From: Methylobacterium aquaticum | Lineage (GTDB): Bacteria > Pseudomonadota > Alphaproteobacteria > Rhizobiales > Beijerinckiaceae | DNA: 34,787 nt | NCBI RefSeq assembly: GCF_001043915.1 | Contig: NZ_LABX01000001.1 | Location: 1 to 34,787 of the forward strand | Direction: 5' to 3' | Shown here: in pieces, positions 25,742 through 32,976 of the stretch | Position numbering within the stretch: the stretch's first letter is position 1 | Layout of the letters: the number at the start of each line of letters is the position of its first letter | Notes under the pieces: generated by a model | What the model was told of the DNA's origin: nothing | The model's input: the letters and a program-made list of their open reading frames with translations, nothing else | Database searches by the model: none | Position numbers and translations under genes: made by a program

Positions 25742-25768
25742 AGCCCTGGCCCCTGGCCGGGGCTTTTT
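25742..25768 (+). terminator. Rho-independent terminator
   Basis: A near-perfect 10-bp stem (AGCCCTGGCC / GGCCGGGGCT) with loop CCT is followed directly by five T residues. It lies after repeat copy 1 and should end transcripts from the BI-1 gene before the MarR-GNAT promoter region. Confidence 0.85.
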
Positions 25769-25802
25769 CGTCTGCGGCGATCCCGTTGACGGCTCGGATT
25801 TC

Positions 25803-25816
25803 CTGACTTAAGTCAG
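25803..25816. promoter_or_regulatory. Perfect 14-bp palindrome, putative MarR operator
   Basis: CTGACTTAAGTCAG is a perfect dyad ending 4 bp before the ATG of the MarR-GNAT gene. MarR-family dimers bind such sites, so autoregulation is a reasonable inference. Its closeness to the start leaves no room for a normal Shine-Dalgarno sequence, and the mRNA may be leaderless or the dyad may cover the ribosome site. Confidence 0.6.
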
Positions 25817-25820
25817 AAAT

Positions 25821-26696
25821 ATGCCGATCGATGCCCTTCGCCGTATCCGCCGCTTCAACCGGGCCGTCACGGCCGAGGTCGGGGCCCTCGACACCTCCTT
25901 CCTCGGTCGCGGCCGCCCGCTCGGCGCTGCCCGGGTGCTCAACGCCATCGGGCATGGGCGCGGGGAGGTGGGCAGCATCCGTGATTATCTCGGGCTGGAT
26001 TCCGGCCTGCTGAGCCGGCTCCTGCGCGGCTTGGAGGAAGAGGGGCTGGTGGTCACGCTGCCCCATCCGGCCGATGCCCGCCGCCGGGTCGCGGCCCTGA
26101 CCGAAGCCGGCCGGCAGGAATTCGCCGCCTACGAGGCCCTGTCGAACGACCGGGCGGCGGCGCTGCTGGCCCGCTGCCCCAAGGGCGACGAGCTGTTGCG
26201 CGCCATGGATCTCGTCGCCACGGCCCTCGGCCGCGAGCGGATCACGGTCGAGGAGACCGACCCGCGCTCCGAGGCGGCGCTGCACTGCCTGACGGCGTAT
26301 TACGCCGAACTGGGACGGCGCCTCGCGACCGGCTTCGACGTGTCCCTCTCCCGCGATCCCGAGGCGGCCGACATGATGCGCCCACGTGGCGCCTTCCTGG
26401 TCGCCCTGTCGGACGGGCTGCCGATCGGCTGCGTCGGCCTGAAGGGCAAGGGACTGGAGGTGGCGGAGATCAAGCGGCTCTGGGTCTGTCCCTCCGCCCG
26501 CGGTCTCGGCCTCGCCCGCCGGCTGATGGAGAGGGCGGAGGCAGCGGCGCGGGATCTCGGCATCACGACCCTGCGCCTCGATACCAACAGCGCGCTTCCC
26601 GAGGCGCTGCACCTCTACCGCCGCACCGGCTGGGTCGAGATCGCGCGCTTCAACGACGATCCCTATCCCGACCACTTCTTCGAGAAGCGGCTATGA
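25821..26696 (+). CDS. MarR-GNAT fusion: winged-helix regulator with acetyltransferase domain
   Basis: A 291-residue two-domain protein. Residues 1 to about 140 form a MarR-type winged helix (recognition-helix region YLGLDSGLLSRLLRGLEEEGL at 57-76 and the wing PHPADARRRVAALTEAG at 81-97). Residues about 150-291 form a GNAT N-acetyltransferase with motif A RGLGLA at 227-232 after the beta-4 strand EIKRLWVCP, and the YRRTGW segment at 266-271. Such fusions are thought to regulate genes and acetylate a small molecule or protein; targets here are unknown. The gene stands alone, with a palindrome at its start, a terminator upstream, and inverted copies of repeat family 2 on both sides. Confidence 0.92.
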   Translation: MPIDALRRIRRFNRAVTAEVGALDTSFLGRGRPLGAARVLNAIGHGRGEVGSIRDYLGLDSGLLSRLLRGLEEEGLVVTLPHPADARRRVAALTEAGRQEFAAYEALSNDRAAALLARCPKGDELLRAMDLVATALGRERITVEETDPRSEAALHCLTAYYAELGRRLATGFDVSLSRDPEAADMMRPRGAFLVALSDGLPIGCVGLKGKGLEVAEIKRLWVCPSARGLGLARRLMERAEAAARDLGITTLRLDTNSALPEALHLYRRTGWVEIARFNDDPYPDHFFEKRL

Positions 26697-26697
26697 G

Positions 26698-26867
26698 ACC
26701 AACGGCCGAAGATGCTGACGCATCGATTCGATCTCGGGCAGGCCCGAGATCGACGCGGCCGTTGACTCCATCTCGAGTTTTCGATGCCAAGCACAGATGT
26801 CCGGGACCTTGGGCTTGGCGACAATTCGAGAACGGCACCAAAGGCCGATTCCAACGACCGTTGGTAT
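26698..26867 (-). repeat. Dispersed repeat family 2, copy 2 (inverted, longer)
   Basis: A 170-bp element whose reverse complement is colinear with copy 1: ATACCAACGGTCGTTGG, CCTTTGGTGCCGTTCT, CCAAGC...GCTTGGCATCGAAAA and GATGCGTCAGCATCTTCGGC occur in the same order. Extra sequence is present in the apical loop of the middle stem and before the last hairpin (including a palindrome GATCTCGGGCctGCCCGAGATC-like segment). It starts 1 bp after the stop of the MarR-GNAT gene and fills the space between convergent genes. Confidence 0.88.
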
Positions 26868-26879
26868 GGGGCCGATCCC

Positions 26880-27578
26880 TCACCCCCGCGCCCCGCGCAG
26901 GATCAGGCGGCTGCCCCGCACCTCGTAGGAGTTCAGCCGCTCGAGAAAACTCATCCCGAGGAGGTTCACGCTCAAGGCGCCCGGCCGGGTGACGAGAGCG
27001 GCGACGCGGGATTCGGTGATCGGCCCGACCGTCACCGTGTCGAGCACCACCGGCGCCGCGGCGGTGCGGCCGTTGGCGGTCTGCACCTGGACCCGATAGG
27101 CGCCAGGGCCCGGATGGAGGCCGAGATGGGCCGCGCTCTCGGCCGTCAGGACGACCGCGCTCGCGCCGGTATCGAAGGCGAAGGATTGGACCCGGCCGTT
27201 GACCTTGGCCTGCACCGTGAAGCCGCCGTCGATGCGCCGGGCGATCACCACCTCGTCGCCGCGCCCGGGGACCGGCTCGCCCGGATTCATCTCGCCCAAG
27301 GCCCGGAAGGCCATGTCCCGCGCCTCGTCGCGATAGGCGTAGAGGCCGGCCGCGCCGACGCCGATCGCGCACCAGAGCAGGAGCGCGACGAAGCCCTCGC
27401 CGAAGCCCGACCGGAACCGATGGCCGACGCCGTTCAGCACCAGTAGGGCGGCCCCGCCGGCGGCGGCGAGCCCGGCCGCCTCGTCGGGGCGCAGGCCCGC
27501 CACCGCGCGCCCCCCCACCAGGTTGAGCGCGTAGGCGCAGGCGATGAGCAGGAGCCCGATGCCGACGGCGCCCGGCAT
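26880..27578 (-). CDS. Membrane-anchored retropepsin-like aspartic protease (TIGR02281 type)
   Basis: A 232-residue protein with two to three N-terminal membrane segments (about 3-20, 37-52, 62-82) and a C-terminal single-lobe aspartic protease domain. The active-site motif is DTGAS at 136-140, preceded by the flap-type strand and followed by NLLGMSFLERL, typical of the TIGR02281/retropepsin-like group. It should work as a homodimer with the catalytic domain in the periplasm. Substrates are unknown. It lies 4 bp after the DUF1289 gene, in a group with cobS that recurs in Hyphomicrobiales. Confidence 0.9.
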   Translation of the reverse strand: MPGAVGIGLLLIACAYALNLVGGRAVAGLRPDEAAGLAAAGGAALLVLNGVGHRFRSGFGEGFVALLLWCAIGVGAAGLYAYRDEARDMAFRALGEMNPGEPVPGRGDEVVIARRIDGGFTVQAKVNGRVQSFAFDTGASAVVLTAESAAHLGLHPGPGAYRVQVQTANGRTAAAPVVLDTVTVGPITESRVAALVTRPGALSVNLLGMSFLERLNSYEVRGSRLILRGARG

Positions 27579-27582
27579 CGGC

Positions 27583-27792
27583 TCAGGCGACCCGCGCCGG
27601 GGCCGGCGCAGGCTCCGGCTCGGGATGGGCGGCGGCCAGCCGCGCCGGCAGGCTTGCCATGATGCGCAGGCGCTCCGGCTCGGACAGGGCGCCCCAGGCG
27701 GCGATCTCGTCGCCGGTGCGGCCGCAGCCGTCGCAGAGGCGGGTGACGGGGTTGAGGATGCAGAGGCGGATGCAGGGGCTGGAAGCGGGCAT
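27583..27792 (-). CDS. DUF1289 small cysteine-rich protein
   Basis: A 69-residue protein with the DUF1289 pattern: C7-x3-C11 near the N-terminus (SPCIRLC), then C20-x2-C23 (LCDGCGRT), followed by EIAAW and a helical segment with ERLRIMASLP. The four cysteines suggest a metal or iron-sulfur site. The C-terminal tail is a Pro/Ala/Glu run. The ATG overlaps the cobS stop as TGATG. Function is unknown. A longer reading frame through cobS in this register is a shadow. Confidence 0.87.
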   Translation of the reverse strand: MPASSPCIRLCILNPVTRLCDGCGRTGDEIAAWGALSEPERLRIMASLPARLAAAHPEPEPAPAPARVA

Positions 27793-28724
27793 CAGGCAGG
27801 AATTGCGATCACGAGGGCGAGGAGGGCGGCGATCTCGGCCAGTTGCTGGCTCGCCCCGATGACGTCGCCGGTCTGGCCGCCGACGAGGCGCTTGGCCATC
27901 CGGCTGAGCGTCCAGGCGGCCAGGAGGGCGAGGAACGCGGCCAGGCACAGCCCCAGCCCGGGCAGACCGAGGACAAAGGCACCGAGCAGGACGGCGAGGC
28001 AGAGCGCCCAGGCGGTGGCGTGGGTTGTCCCGGTCGGCCGGCCGACCGCGTGGGCGGCGCCGTCCGGGCGGGCGGGGGGCAGGCGGCAGAGCGGCCACAG
28101 GGCGGCGGTGCGCGAGAGCGCCGCCGCCGCCAGGAAGGCCACGGCGACGCGCCAGCCGATCCGGTCGGCCAGCGTCGCCAGTGCCCCGATGCGCAGGGCG
28201 TAGGACAGGACCAGGGCGGCGGCCCCGTAGGCGCCGATGCGGCTGTCGCGCATGATCTCGAGGCGCCGGGCCATCGTCGCGCCGCCGCCGAACCCGTCCG
28301 CCACGTCGGCCAGGCCGTCCTCGTGCAGGGCGCCTGTGACCAGGGTGGTGAAGGCGAGCGCCAGGGTGGCGGCGAGGAACGGCCCGAGGCCGAGGGCGAG
28401 GGAGGCCGCCAGTGCGACGGCGCCGGCCGCGCCGATCACCAGGCCGGCGAGGGGCAGCATCCGGGGCACGGTGCGGAAATCGGGCGCGGCGTGAATGGCG
28501 GTCTCGCCCGGCACGGCCGGGACCGGCAGGCGGCTGTAGAAGCGCAGGCAGACGGCGAGATCGCGCAACGGCGGCCACGGGCCCGAGGCGGGAGGCGGAG
28601 GCTCGACCGCGTCGTCGGCTCTCGCATCGTTCGCTGTTGCCTGATCGGTCCTTGCCTCCTCGGTCATTGCGCCCGCGGCCCGATCATCTCCTCGGGCGGG
28701 CCCGGCGCTGCTCTCCGTCGCCAT
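27792..28724 (-). CDS. cobS: Adenosylcobinamide-GDP ribazoletransferase (cobalamin synthase)
   Basis: A 310-residue integral membrane enzyme joining adenosylcobinamide-GDP and alpha-ribazole in the last stage of the vitamin B12 nucleotide-loop assembly (CobV in the Pseudomonas denitrificans naming). The magnesium-binding motif HEDGLADVADGFGGG is at about 134-148, and GQTGDVIGA lies near the C-terminus; five or more hydrophobic spans follow. The first 45 residues are a non-conserved Ala/Asp/Glu-rich extension, so a later start such as 28667 cannot be excluded; a GTG at 28727 also is in frame. It is divergent from cobT across 118 bp. Confidence 0.94.
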   Translation of the reverse strand: MATESSAGPARGDDRAAGAMTEEARTDQATANDARADDAVEPPPPASGPWPPLRDLAVCLRFYSRLPVPAVPGETAIHAAPDFRTVPRMLPLAGLVIGAAGAVALAASLALGLGPFLAATLALAFTTLVTGALHEDGLADVADGFGGGATMARRLEIMRDSRIGAYGAAALVLSYALRIGALATLADRIGWRVAVAFLAAAALSRTAALWPLCRLPPARPDGAAHAVGRPTGTTHATAWALCLAVLLGAFVLGLPGLGLCLAAFLALLAAWTLSRMAKRLVGGQTGDVIGASQQLAEIAALLALVIAIPA

Positions 28725-28842
28725 CACTCACCGCATCCCGACGCCATCGACCCGCGCGGAGTCGCGCCCGCCGGCCATTTTGCTGTATCTGCACGCCTCA
28801 CGAAAGCCCCACCTTCCGGGTTGCGCCCGCAGGATACCGATC

Positions 28843-29904
28843 ATGGCCGAGACCCCCACCGACGCCGCCCCGTTCGACGACATCCGCCGCCTGATCGCCA
28901 CCATGCCGGGGCCGGACGAGGCCGCCGCCGCCGAGGTCTCGGCCCGCGACTCGCTGCTCACCAAGCCCGCCGGCAGCCTCGGGCGGCTCGAATTCCTCGC
29001 CGCCTGGATGGCGGCCTGGCAGGGCAAGGCACCGCCGAGCCTCGACCGGCCGCTGGTCTGCGTCTTCGCCGGCAGCCACGGCGTCGCGGCACAGGGCGTC
29101 TCGGCCTATCCCTCCGCCGTCAACCGCCAGATGCTCGACAACTTCGCCGCCGGCGGCGCGGCGATCAACCAGATCTGCGCCGCCTACGGGCTCGGCTTCA
29201 AGGTGTTCGATCTCGCCATCGACATGCCGACCGGCGACATCACCACCGGGCCGGCGATGACCGAGAAAGCCTGCGTCGCCACCATGGCGTTCGGCATGGA
29301 GGCGGTGGCGGCGGGCACCGACGGGCTCGCCGTCGGCGAGATGGGAATCGGCAACACCACGGTGGCCGCCGCGATCTATGCCGCGCTCTATGGCGGCGAG
29401 CCGGCGTCGTGGGTCGGCCGCGGCACCGGCGTGGACGAGACGGGCTTTGCCCGCAAGGTTGCGGCGGTGGAGGCGGCCCTCGCGCATCACCAGGGCCATC
29501 TCGACGACCCGCTCGCCGTGATGGCGCGCCTCGGCGGACGCGAGATCGCCGCCATGGCCGGCGCGATCCTGGCGGCGCGGCTGCAACGGGTGCCGGTGGT
29601 GATCGACGGCTACGTCTCGACCGCCGCCGCGGCCCTGCTCCACGCCGTCGACCCCCGCGCCCTCGACCATTGCCTTGCCGGCCATGTCTCGGCGGAAGGC
29701 GATCATGCCGCCGTGCTGGAGCGCCTGGGGCTTCGCCCGCTCCTCGATCTCGGGCTTCGCCTCGGCGAGGGCAGCGGGGCGGCGCTGGCGCTGGGGATCG
29801 TCAAGGCGGCGGTGGCGTGCCACCGCGAGATGGCGACCTTCGCGCAGGCGGGGGTGTCGGGGCCGGTGGGATCGTCGGGCAGCCCGCTTCCGCGCCATCA
29901 CTGA
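28843..29904 (+). CDS. cobT: Nicotinate-nucleotide--dimethylbenzimidazole phosphoribosyltransferase
   Basis: A 353-residue CobT (CobU in P. denitrificans naming) that makes alpha-ribazole phosphate, the lower-ligand precursor used by the divergently encoded CobS. Visible signatures are KPAGSLGRLE, FAGSHGVAAQGVSAYP, GEMGIGNTT and, near the C-terminus, LRLGEGSGAALAL with the catalytic glutamate. Length matches the family. AGGAT precedes the ATG at 28843. The upstream gap is too short for a cobalamin riboswitch and shows no B12-box. Confidence 0.95.
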   Translation: MAETPTDAAPFDDIRRLIATMPGPDEAAAAEVSARDSLLTKPAGSLGRLEFLAAWMAAWQGKAPPSLDRPLVCVFAGSHGVAAQGVSAYPSAVNRQMLDNFAAGGAAINQICAAYGLGFKVFDLAIDMPTGDITTGPAMTEKACVATMAFGMEAVAAGTDGLAVGEMGIGNTTVAAAIYAALYGGEPASWVGRGTGVDETGFARKVAAVEAALAHHQGHLDDPLAVMARLGGREIAAMAGAILAARLQRVPVVIDGYVSTAAAALLHAVDPRALDHCLAGHVSAEGDHAAVLERLGLRPLLDLGLRLGEGSGAALALGIVKAAVACHREMATFAQAGVSGPVGSSGSPLPRHH

Positions 29905-29992
29905 CATCCCTACCCGCCCCCCTCGCTCCGGAACTCCGCTTGGCGGAGCCCGGAACGGTGGGGCGGGTGGGGCCGAGGAAGCCGGCGCGACC

Positions 29993-30793
29993 CTAACTCC
30001 CGGCCTCCTCCGCCGCCCGGGCACGCTCGCGGCGCCTCTCCATGGCAAGGACCGAGAACACCGACGCCTCGTAGAGGAGCAGCATCGGCACCGCGAGGGA
30101 GAGCTGGCTGATGACGTCCGGCGGGGTCAGCACCGCCGCGGCGACGAAGACCAGCACGATCGCGTAGCGCCGCCGCTCCTTCAGGAACTTCGAATCGATC
30201 AGGCCGATCTGGCCCAGCAGAGTCAGGATCACCGGCAGCTGGAACGCGATCCCGAAGGCGAAGATCAGCGTCATGATGAGCGAGAGGTACTCGTCCACCT
30301 TCGGCAGCAGCTCGATCGTGGCCTCTCCAGGCTGGCCGATCTGCTGGAGGCTGACCGAGAACTTGATCAGCAGCGGCATCGCCAGGAAGTAGACGACGAG
30401 GGCGCCGAGCAAGAAGAAGACCGGCGTGGCGACGAGATAGGGCAGGAAGGCCCGGCGCTCGTTGCGGTACAGGCCCGGCGCCACGAAGGCGTAGAGCTGG
30501 GTGGCGACGACCGGGAACGACAGGAAGCCGGCGCCGAACACGCTCAGCTTGATGTTGGTGAAGACCTGTTCGAGGAAATGCGTTGCGATCAGCCGCGCCT
30601 TCTCGGCCCCCACCACGGCGACGTAGGGGTAGACGAGAATGTTGTAGATGTGCTGCGCGAAGAAGAAGCAGACGAAGAACATCACCCCGAAGGCGAGCAG
30701 CGACTTGATGAGCCGCGCGCGCAGCTCGATCAGGTGCTCGATCAGGGGTGCGCGCGAGGCCTCGATCTCGGCTTCATCGGCCTCGGTAATCAT
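29993..30793 (-). CDS. tatC: Twin-arginine translocase subunit TatC
   Basis: A 266-residue inner-membrane protein with six predicted spans. The N-terminal cytoplasmic segment PLIEHLIELRARL, the first periplasmic loop with the conserved glutamate of HFLEQVF, and PGLYRNERR are typical. TatC recognises twin-arginine signal peptides together with TatB. Its start overlaps the tatB stop by 4 nt (ATGA). The C-terminus is a basic, glutamate-rich tail. It is the last gene of the tat group and converges with cobT. Confidence 0.97.
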   Translation of the reverse strand: MITEADEAEIEASRAPLIEHLIELRARLIKSLLAFGVMFFVCFFFAQHIYNILVYPYVAVVGAEKARLIATHFLEQVFTNIKLSVFGAGFLSFPVVATQLYAFVAPGLYRNERRAFLPYLVATPVFFLLGALVVYFLAMPLLIKFSVSLQQIGQPGEATIELLPKVDEYLSLIMTLIFAFGIAFQLPVILTLLGQIGLIDSKFLKERRRYAIVLVFVAAAVLTPPDVISQLSLAVPMLLLYEASVFSVLAMERRRERARAAEEAGS

Positions 30794-31392
30794 GCCGTGT
30801 GGCCCGTGCTGGCAGTGTCGTGGGATTCGGAGGAGTTTCGTGCGGTGCGGGCCGCCTCGGCCTTGAGCCGTGCCGTCGCGGCGGCAAGCGCCGAGATCGG
30901 CGGCGTCTCGGCCGCGGGCTCGGGGAGCCGATAGGCCGGCGGGGCGGCGGCATCGAAGGCCGGAGGCGGCGGCTGCGCGACGGAGATCGCGGTCGAGGCG
31001 AGGGGATCCGCCGCCCAGGCGGCCGTGGCGGAGGCGTCCGTGGCCGAAGACTCGGCGCCCGGCAAGGGCAGGGTCGCGGGCTTGGGCGGGGCCGTGGAGA
31101 TACCGTCGACGGCGCCCTTGATCTCGTTGCGGAGGGTCTGGACCGGGTTGAAGCCCGTCGTCGTCGCGCTGGAGACGCTGCGGTTGATGCCCTCGACCTC
31201 ACGGCGGACGTCGTCGAGCTCCGCCTCGCGCATCGCCTCGCTGAACTGGCTCTGGAACTCGCCGGCCATCCGCTTCACCCGGGCGACGACCTGGCCGACG
31301 GTGCGCAGCGCCCTGGGCAGGTCCTTGGGGCCGATGACGACGAGCGCGACGCCGCCGATCAGCATCACCTCGCCCCAACTCATATCGAACAT
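30790..31392 (-). CDS. tatB: Sec-independent protein translocase TatB
   Basis: A 200-residue protein with the TatB pattern: a short N-terminal membrane helix (about 2-20) beginning MFDMSWGEV, the hinge GPKDLPRALR, an amphipathic helix (about 24-60) and a long Pro/Ala-rich cytoplasmic tail from about residue 100. It joins TatC in the receptor complex for folded, cofactor-containing exported proteins. The 272-bp gap between tatA and tatB is longer than usual; it contains no gene, though an imperfect GC-rich hairpin lies near 31600-31632. Confidence 0.95.
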   Translation of the reverse strand: MFDMSWGEVMLIGGVALVVIGPKDLPRALRTVGQVVARVKRMAGEFQSQFSEAMREAELDDVRREVEGINRSVSSATTTGFNPVQTLRNEIKGAVDGISTAPPKPATLPLPGAESSATDASATAAWAADPLASTAISVAQPPPPAFDAAAPPAYRLPEPAAETPPISALAAATARLKAEAARTARNSSESHDTASTGHTA

Positions 31393-31665
31393 GGCGTGAC
31401 GGCCCTGCTACTCGCGCGGCGCGACTCTTGTTTTCACGCGGCGCGGCTCGGGAGCGGGCGCCTCGCGCGGGCTGTCTAGCATGCCGATGCGCCGGCGCCA
31501 GTCACCGCCGACCAGGTTCCGCATCGAGCGCACACTGGATCGGGCGCAGAATGGCCGCGGACCGATCCGCACCCGGGCCCTGCCGATCGCGTCAGACGCA
31601 CGGGAGGGCCGACCGGACGGCCGCGCCCTCCACGATGGGGAGCATCGGGATTCGGGATGGCGGGC

Positions 31666-31953
31666 TCAGCCGACCTTGCGGTCGACGTTCGGCTCGGTGC
31701 CGAGCGGCGGCATCTGCGCGGTCGGCACGGGAGCCGGCGGCACGGGGGCCGGTGGCACGGCCGGGGGCGGAACCTGCGCGTGAGGCACCTGCGCCGCCGG
31801 GGCCGGGGCGTGCTCGTCGTCGGCCATGCCCTTCTTGAACGCCTTGATGCCCTTGGCCACGTCGCCCATCAGGTCGGACACCTTGCCGCGCCCGAACAGC
31901 AGCATGATGATCACGCCGACGACGATCCAGTGCCAGATACTCGCGCCGCCCAT
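31666..31953 (-). CDS. tatA: Sec-independent protein translocase TatA
   Basis: A 95-residue protein with one N-terminal membrane helix ([19 protein letters not shown]), the conserved [20 protein letters not shown] hinge/amphipathic helix, and a tail of Pro-Val-Pro-Ala repeats. TatA forms the protein-conducting pore. AGGAGAG precedes the ATG at good spacing. In related genomes the gene upstream is scpB; here only a truncated scpB remains, 197 bp away, so the tat operon may need a promoter in that gap. Confidence 0.95.
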   Translation of the reverse strand: MGGASIWHWIVVGVIIMLLFGRGKVSDLMGDVAKGIKAFKKGMADDEHAPAPAAQVPHAQVPPPAVPPAPVPPAPVPTAQMPPLGTEPNVDRKVG

Positions 31954-32150
31954 GGTTCTCTCCTGCGCAGCGTCACGGTCGCCGCGGCACTCTCGCGGGG
32001 CGTCGTGCGACGTCCCAAACCTCTGATCCCGCAGGCTCATCGTCGCCGTCAGGGCGGCCCGAGCGCGTGCGGTGCGGCCGGAACGTAAGGACGGCCCGGG
32101 GTGAAAACAAGCGTTTCCTGAGCGGCCAGCCGAATGCCCCACCCGGGACT

Positions 32151-32513
32151 TCACTCCCTGGCGGCCTCGCCGGGGCTTGCGGCCGCCCTCTCGGGGTCCT
32201 CGTCGGCCTCGTCGCTCGGCTGCGGCACCCGGAAACCGGCGGGCAGCCGGCCCTTGACCAGGCCGAGGCGCTTCAGCTCGTCGAGACCTGGCAGGTTGGG
32301 GACGGCGTCGAGGCCGACATGGTCGAGGAAGGCCGGGGCGGGGCCGTCGGTCACTGGCCGCCCGGGAATCCGGCGCCGGCCGCGCAGACGCACCCAGCCG
32401 GTCTCCAGCAGCAGGTCGAGGGAGCCCTTCGAGGTGGTGACGCCGCGGATCTCCCCGATCTCGGCCCGGGTCACCGGCTGGTGATAGGCCACGATGGCCA
32501 GCGTCTCATCGCG
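32151..32513 (-). pseudogene. scpB: 5'-truncated scpB (segregation and condensation protein B)
   Basis: This stretch encodes only the C-terminal half of ScpB, including the second winged helix: [20 protein letters not shown], then [33 protein letters not shown] and [11 protein letters not shown]. Intact ScpB is about 200-250 residues; the first roughly 90-100 residues, including the first winged helix, are absent. The frame runs back to an ATG at 32552, but the residues before the homologous part come from scpA sequence in a shifted frame. In a normal locus ScpB dimerises and binds ScpA in the Smc condensin. This product, if made, lacks the dimerisation wing. The break could be recent, since no stop codon interrupts the remaining part. 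Confidence 0.85.
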
Positions 32514-32974
32514 CACCGCGCCAGATCGGCAACGTCCTGCGCCAGAGAGCATTCGAGGTCGGTCCAGTTGTCACGCGGGCCGATCAGCCGTTCGAGGGCG
32601 ACTGGAGCCTCGACCAGGGACCAGAGGCTGCGCGGCGGCAGCCTCACCTGCGCCCGTGCCCGCTGCTGGCGCTGGCGGGCCTAAGCAGATGTCGCCGCAG
32701 TGGTCACCGGTTCGGCGGCAAAAATCTGCGATCAAACAAGAACCTAAGTGGACGAGGCGTTGGCTCGCTGACGCAAGTCTGCTTAGGCGGCACTCAAGGT
32801 CGCGCAGAGTGGCGGTGGAGGCGCCCGGGACGGTTGACGGCGGGCTCGGGCGGCAGTGCGCCACGAGCGAAGACGTCGCGCCCGAGCTGCGCCCGCTCCG
32901 ACAGCAGCAGGGCGGCGGCGCGGACCGCCTCGAGGCGGCGCAGGCGTCGCCGGCTTCCGCAATGGCGTCGGCCA
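32514..32974 (-). pseudogene. scpA: Truncated, frameshifted scpA split by a dispersed repeat
   Basis: Pieces of ScpA occur in order but in different frames on the minus strand: RRLEAVRAAALLLSERAQLG followed by RDVFARGA (about 32845-32935), then ATLRDLE (about 32795-32815), then the 108-bp repeat copy C (32680-32787), then ARQRQQRARAQVRLPPRSLW and SLVEAPVALERLIG (about 32590-32680). The N-terminal about 130 residues, which contact Smc and ScpB, are missing next to nagZ, and the C-terminal winged helix is missing at the junction with scpB. A functional ScpA of about 250-280 residues cannot be produced. The residues on either side of the repeat would be nearly adjacent in an intact ScpA, so the repeat seems to have inserted into the gene. 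Confidence 0.85.
32680..32787 (+). repeat. Dispersed repeat family 1, copy C (inside scpA relic)
   Basis: A 108-bp element with the best-preserved terminal inverted repeat: CCTAAGCAGA at the left and TCTGCTTAGG at the right, a perfect 10-bp match. The core GTGGTCACCGGTTCGGCGGC and the ATCTGCGATCAAACAAGAAC segment match copies A and B. The internal stem at the right (GCGTTGGC...GCTGACGC) has two mismatches. No obvious target-site duplication is visible at the borders. Confidence 0.9.
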
Positions 32975-32976
32975 TC

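Noticed and set aside
28725..28842. Possible cobalamin riboswitch between cobS and cobT
   Set aside because: The gap is only 118 bp, shorter than the usual element of about 200 nt, and no B12-box-like conserved sequence was seen.
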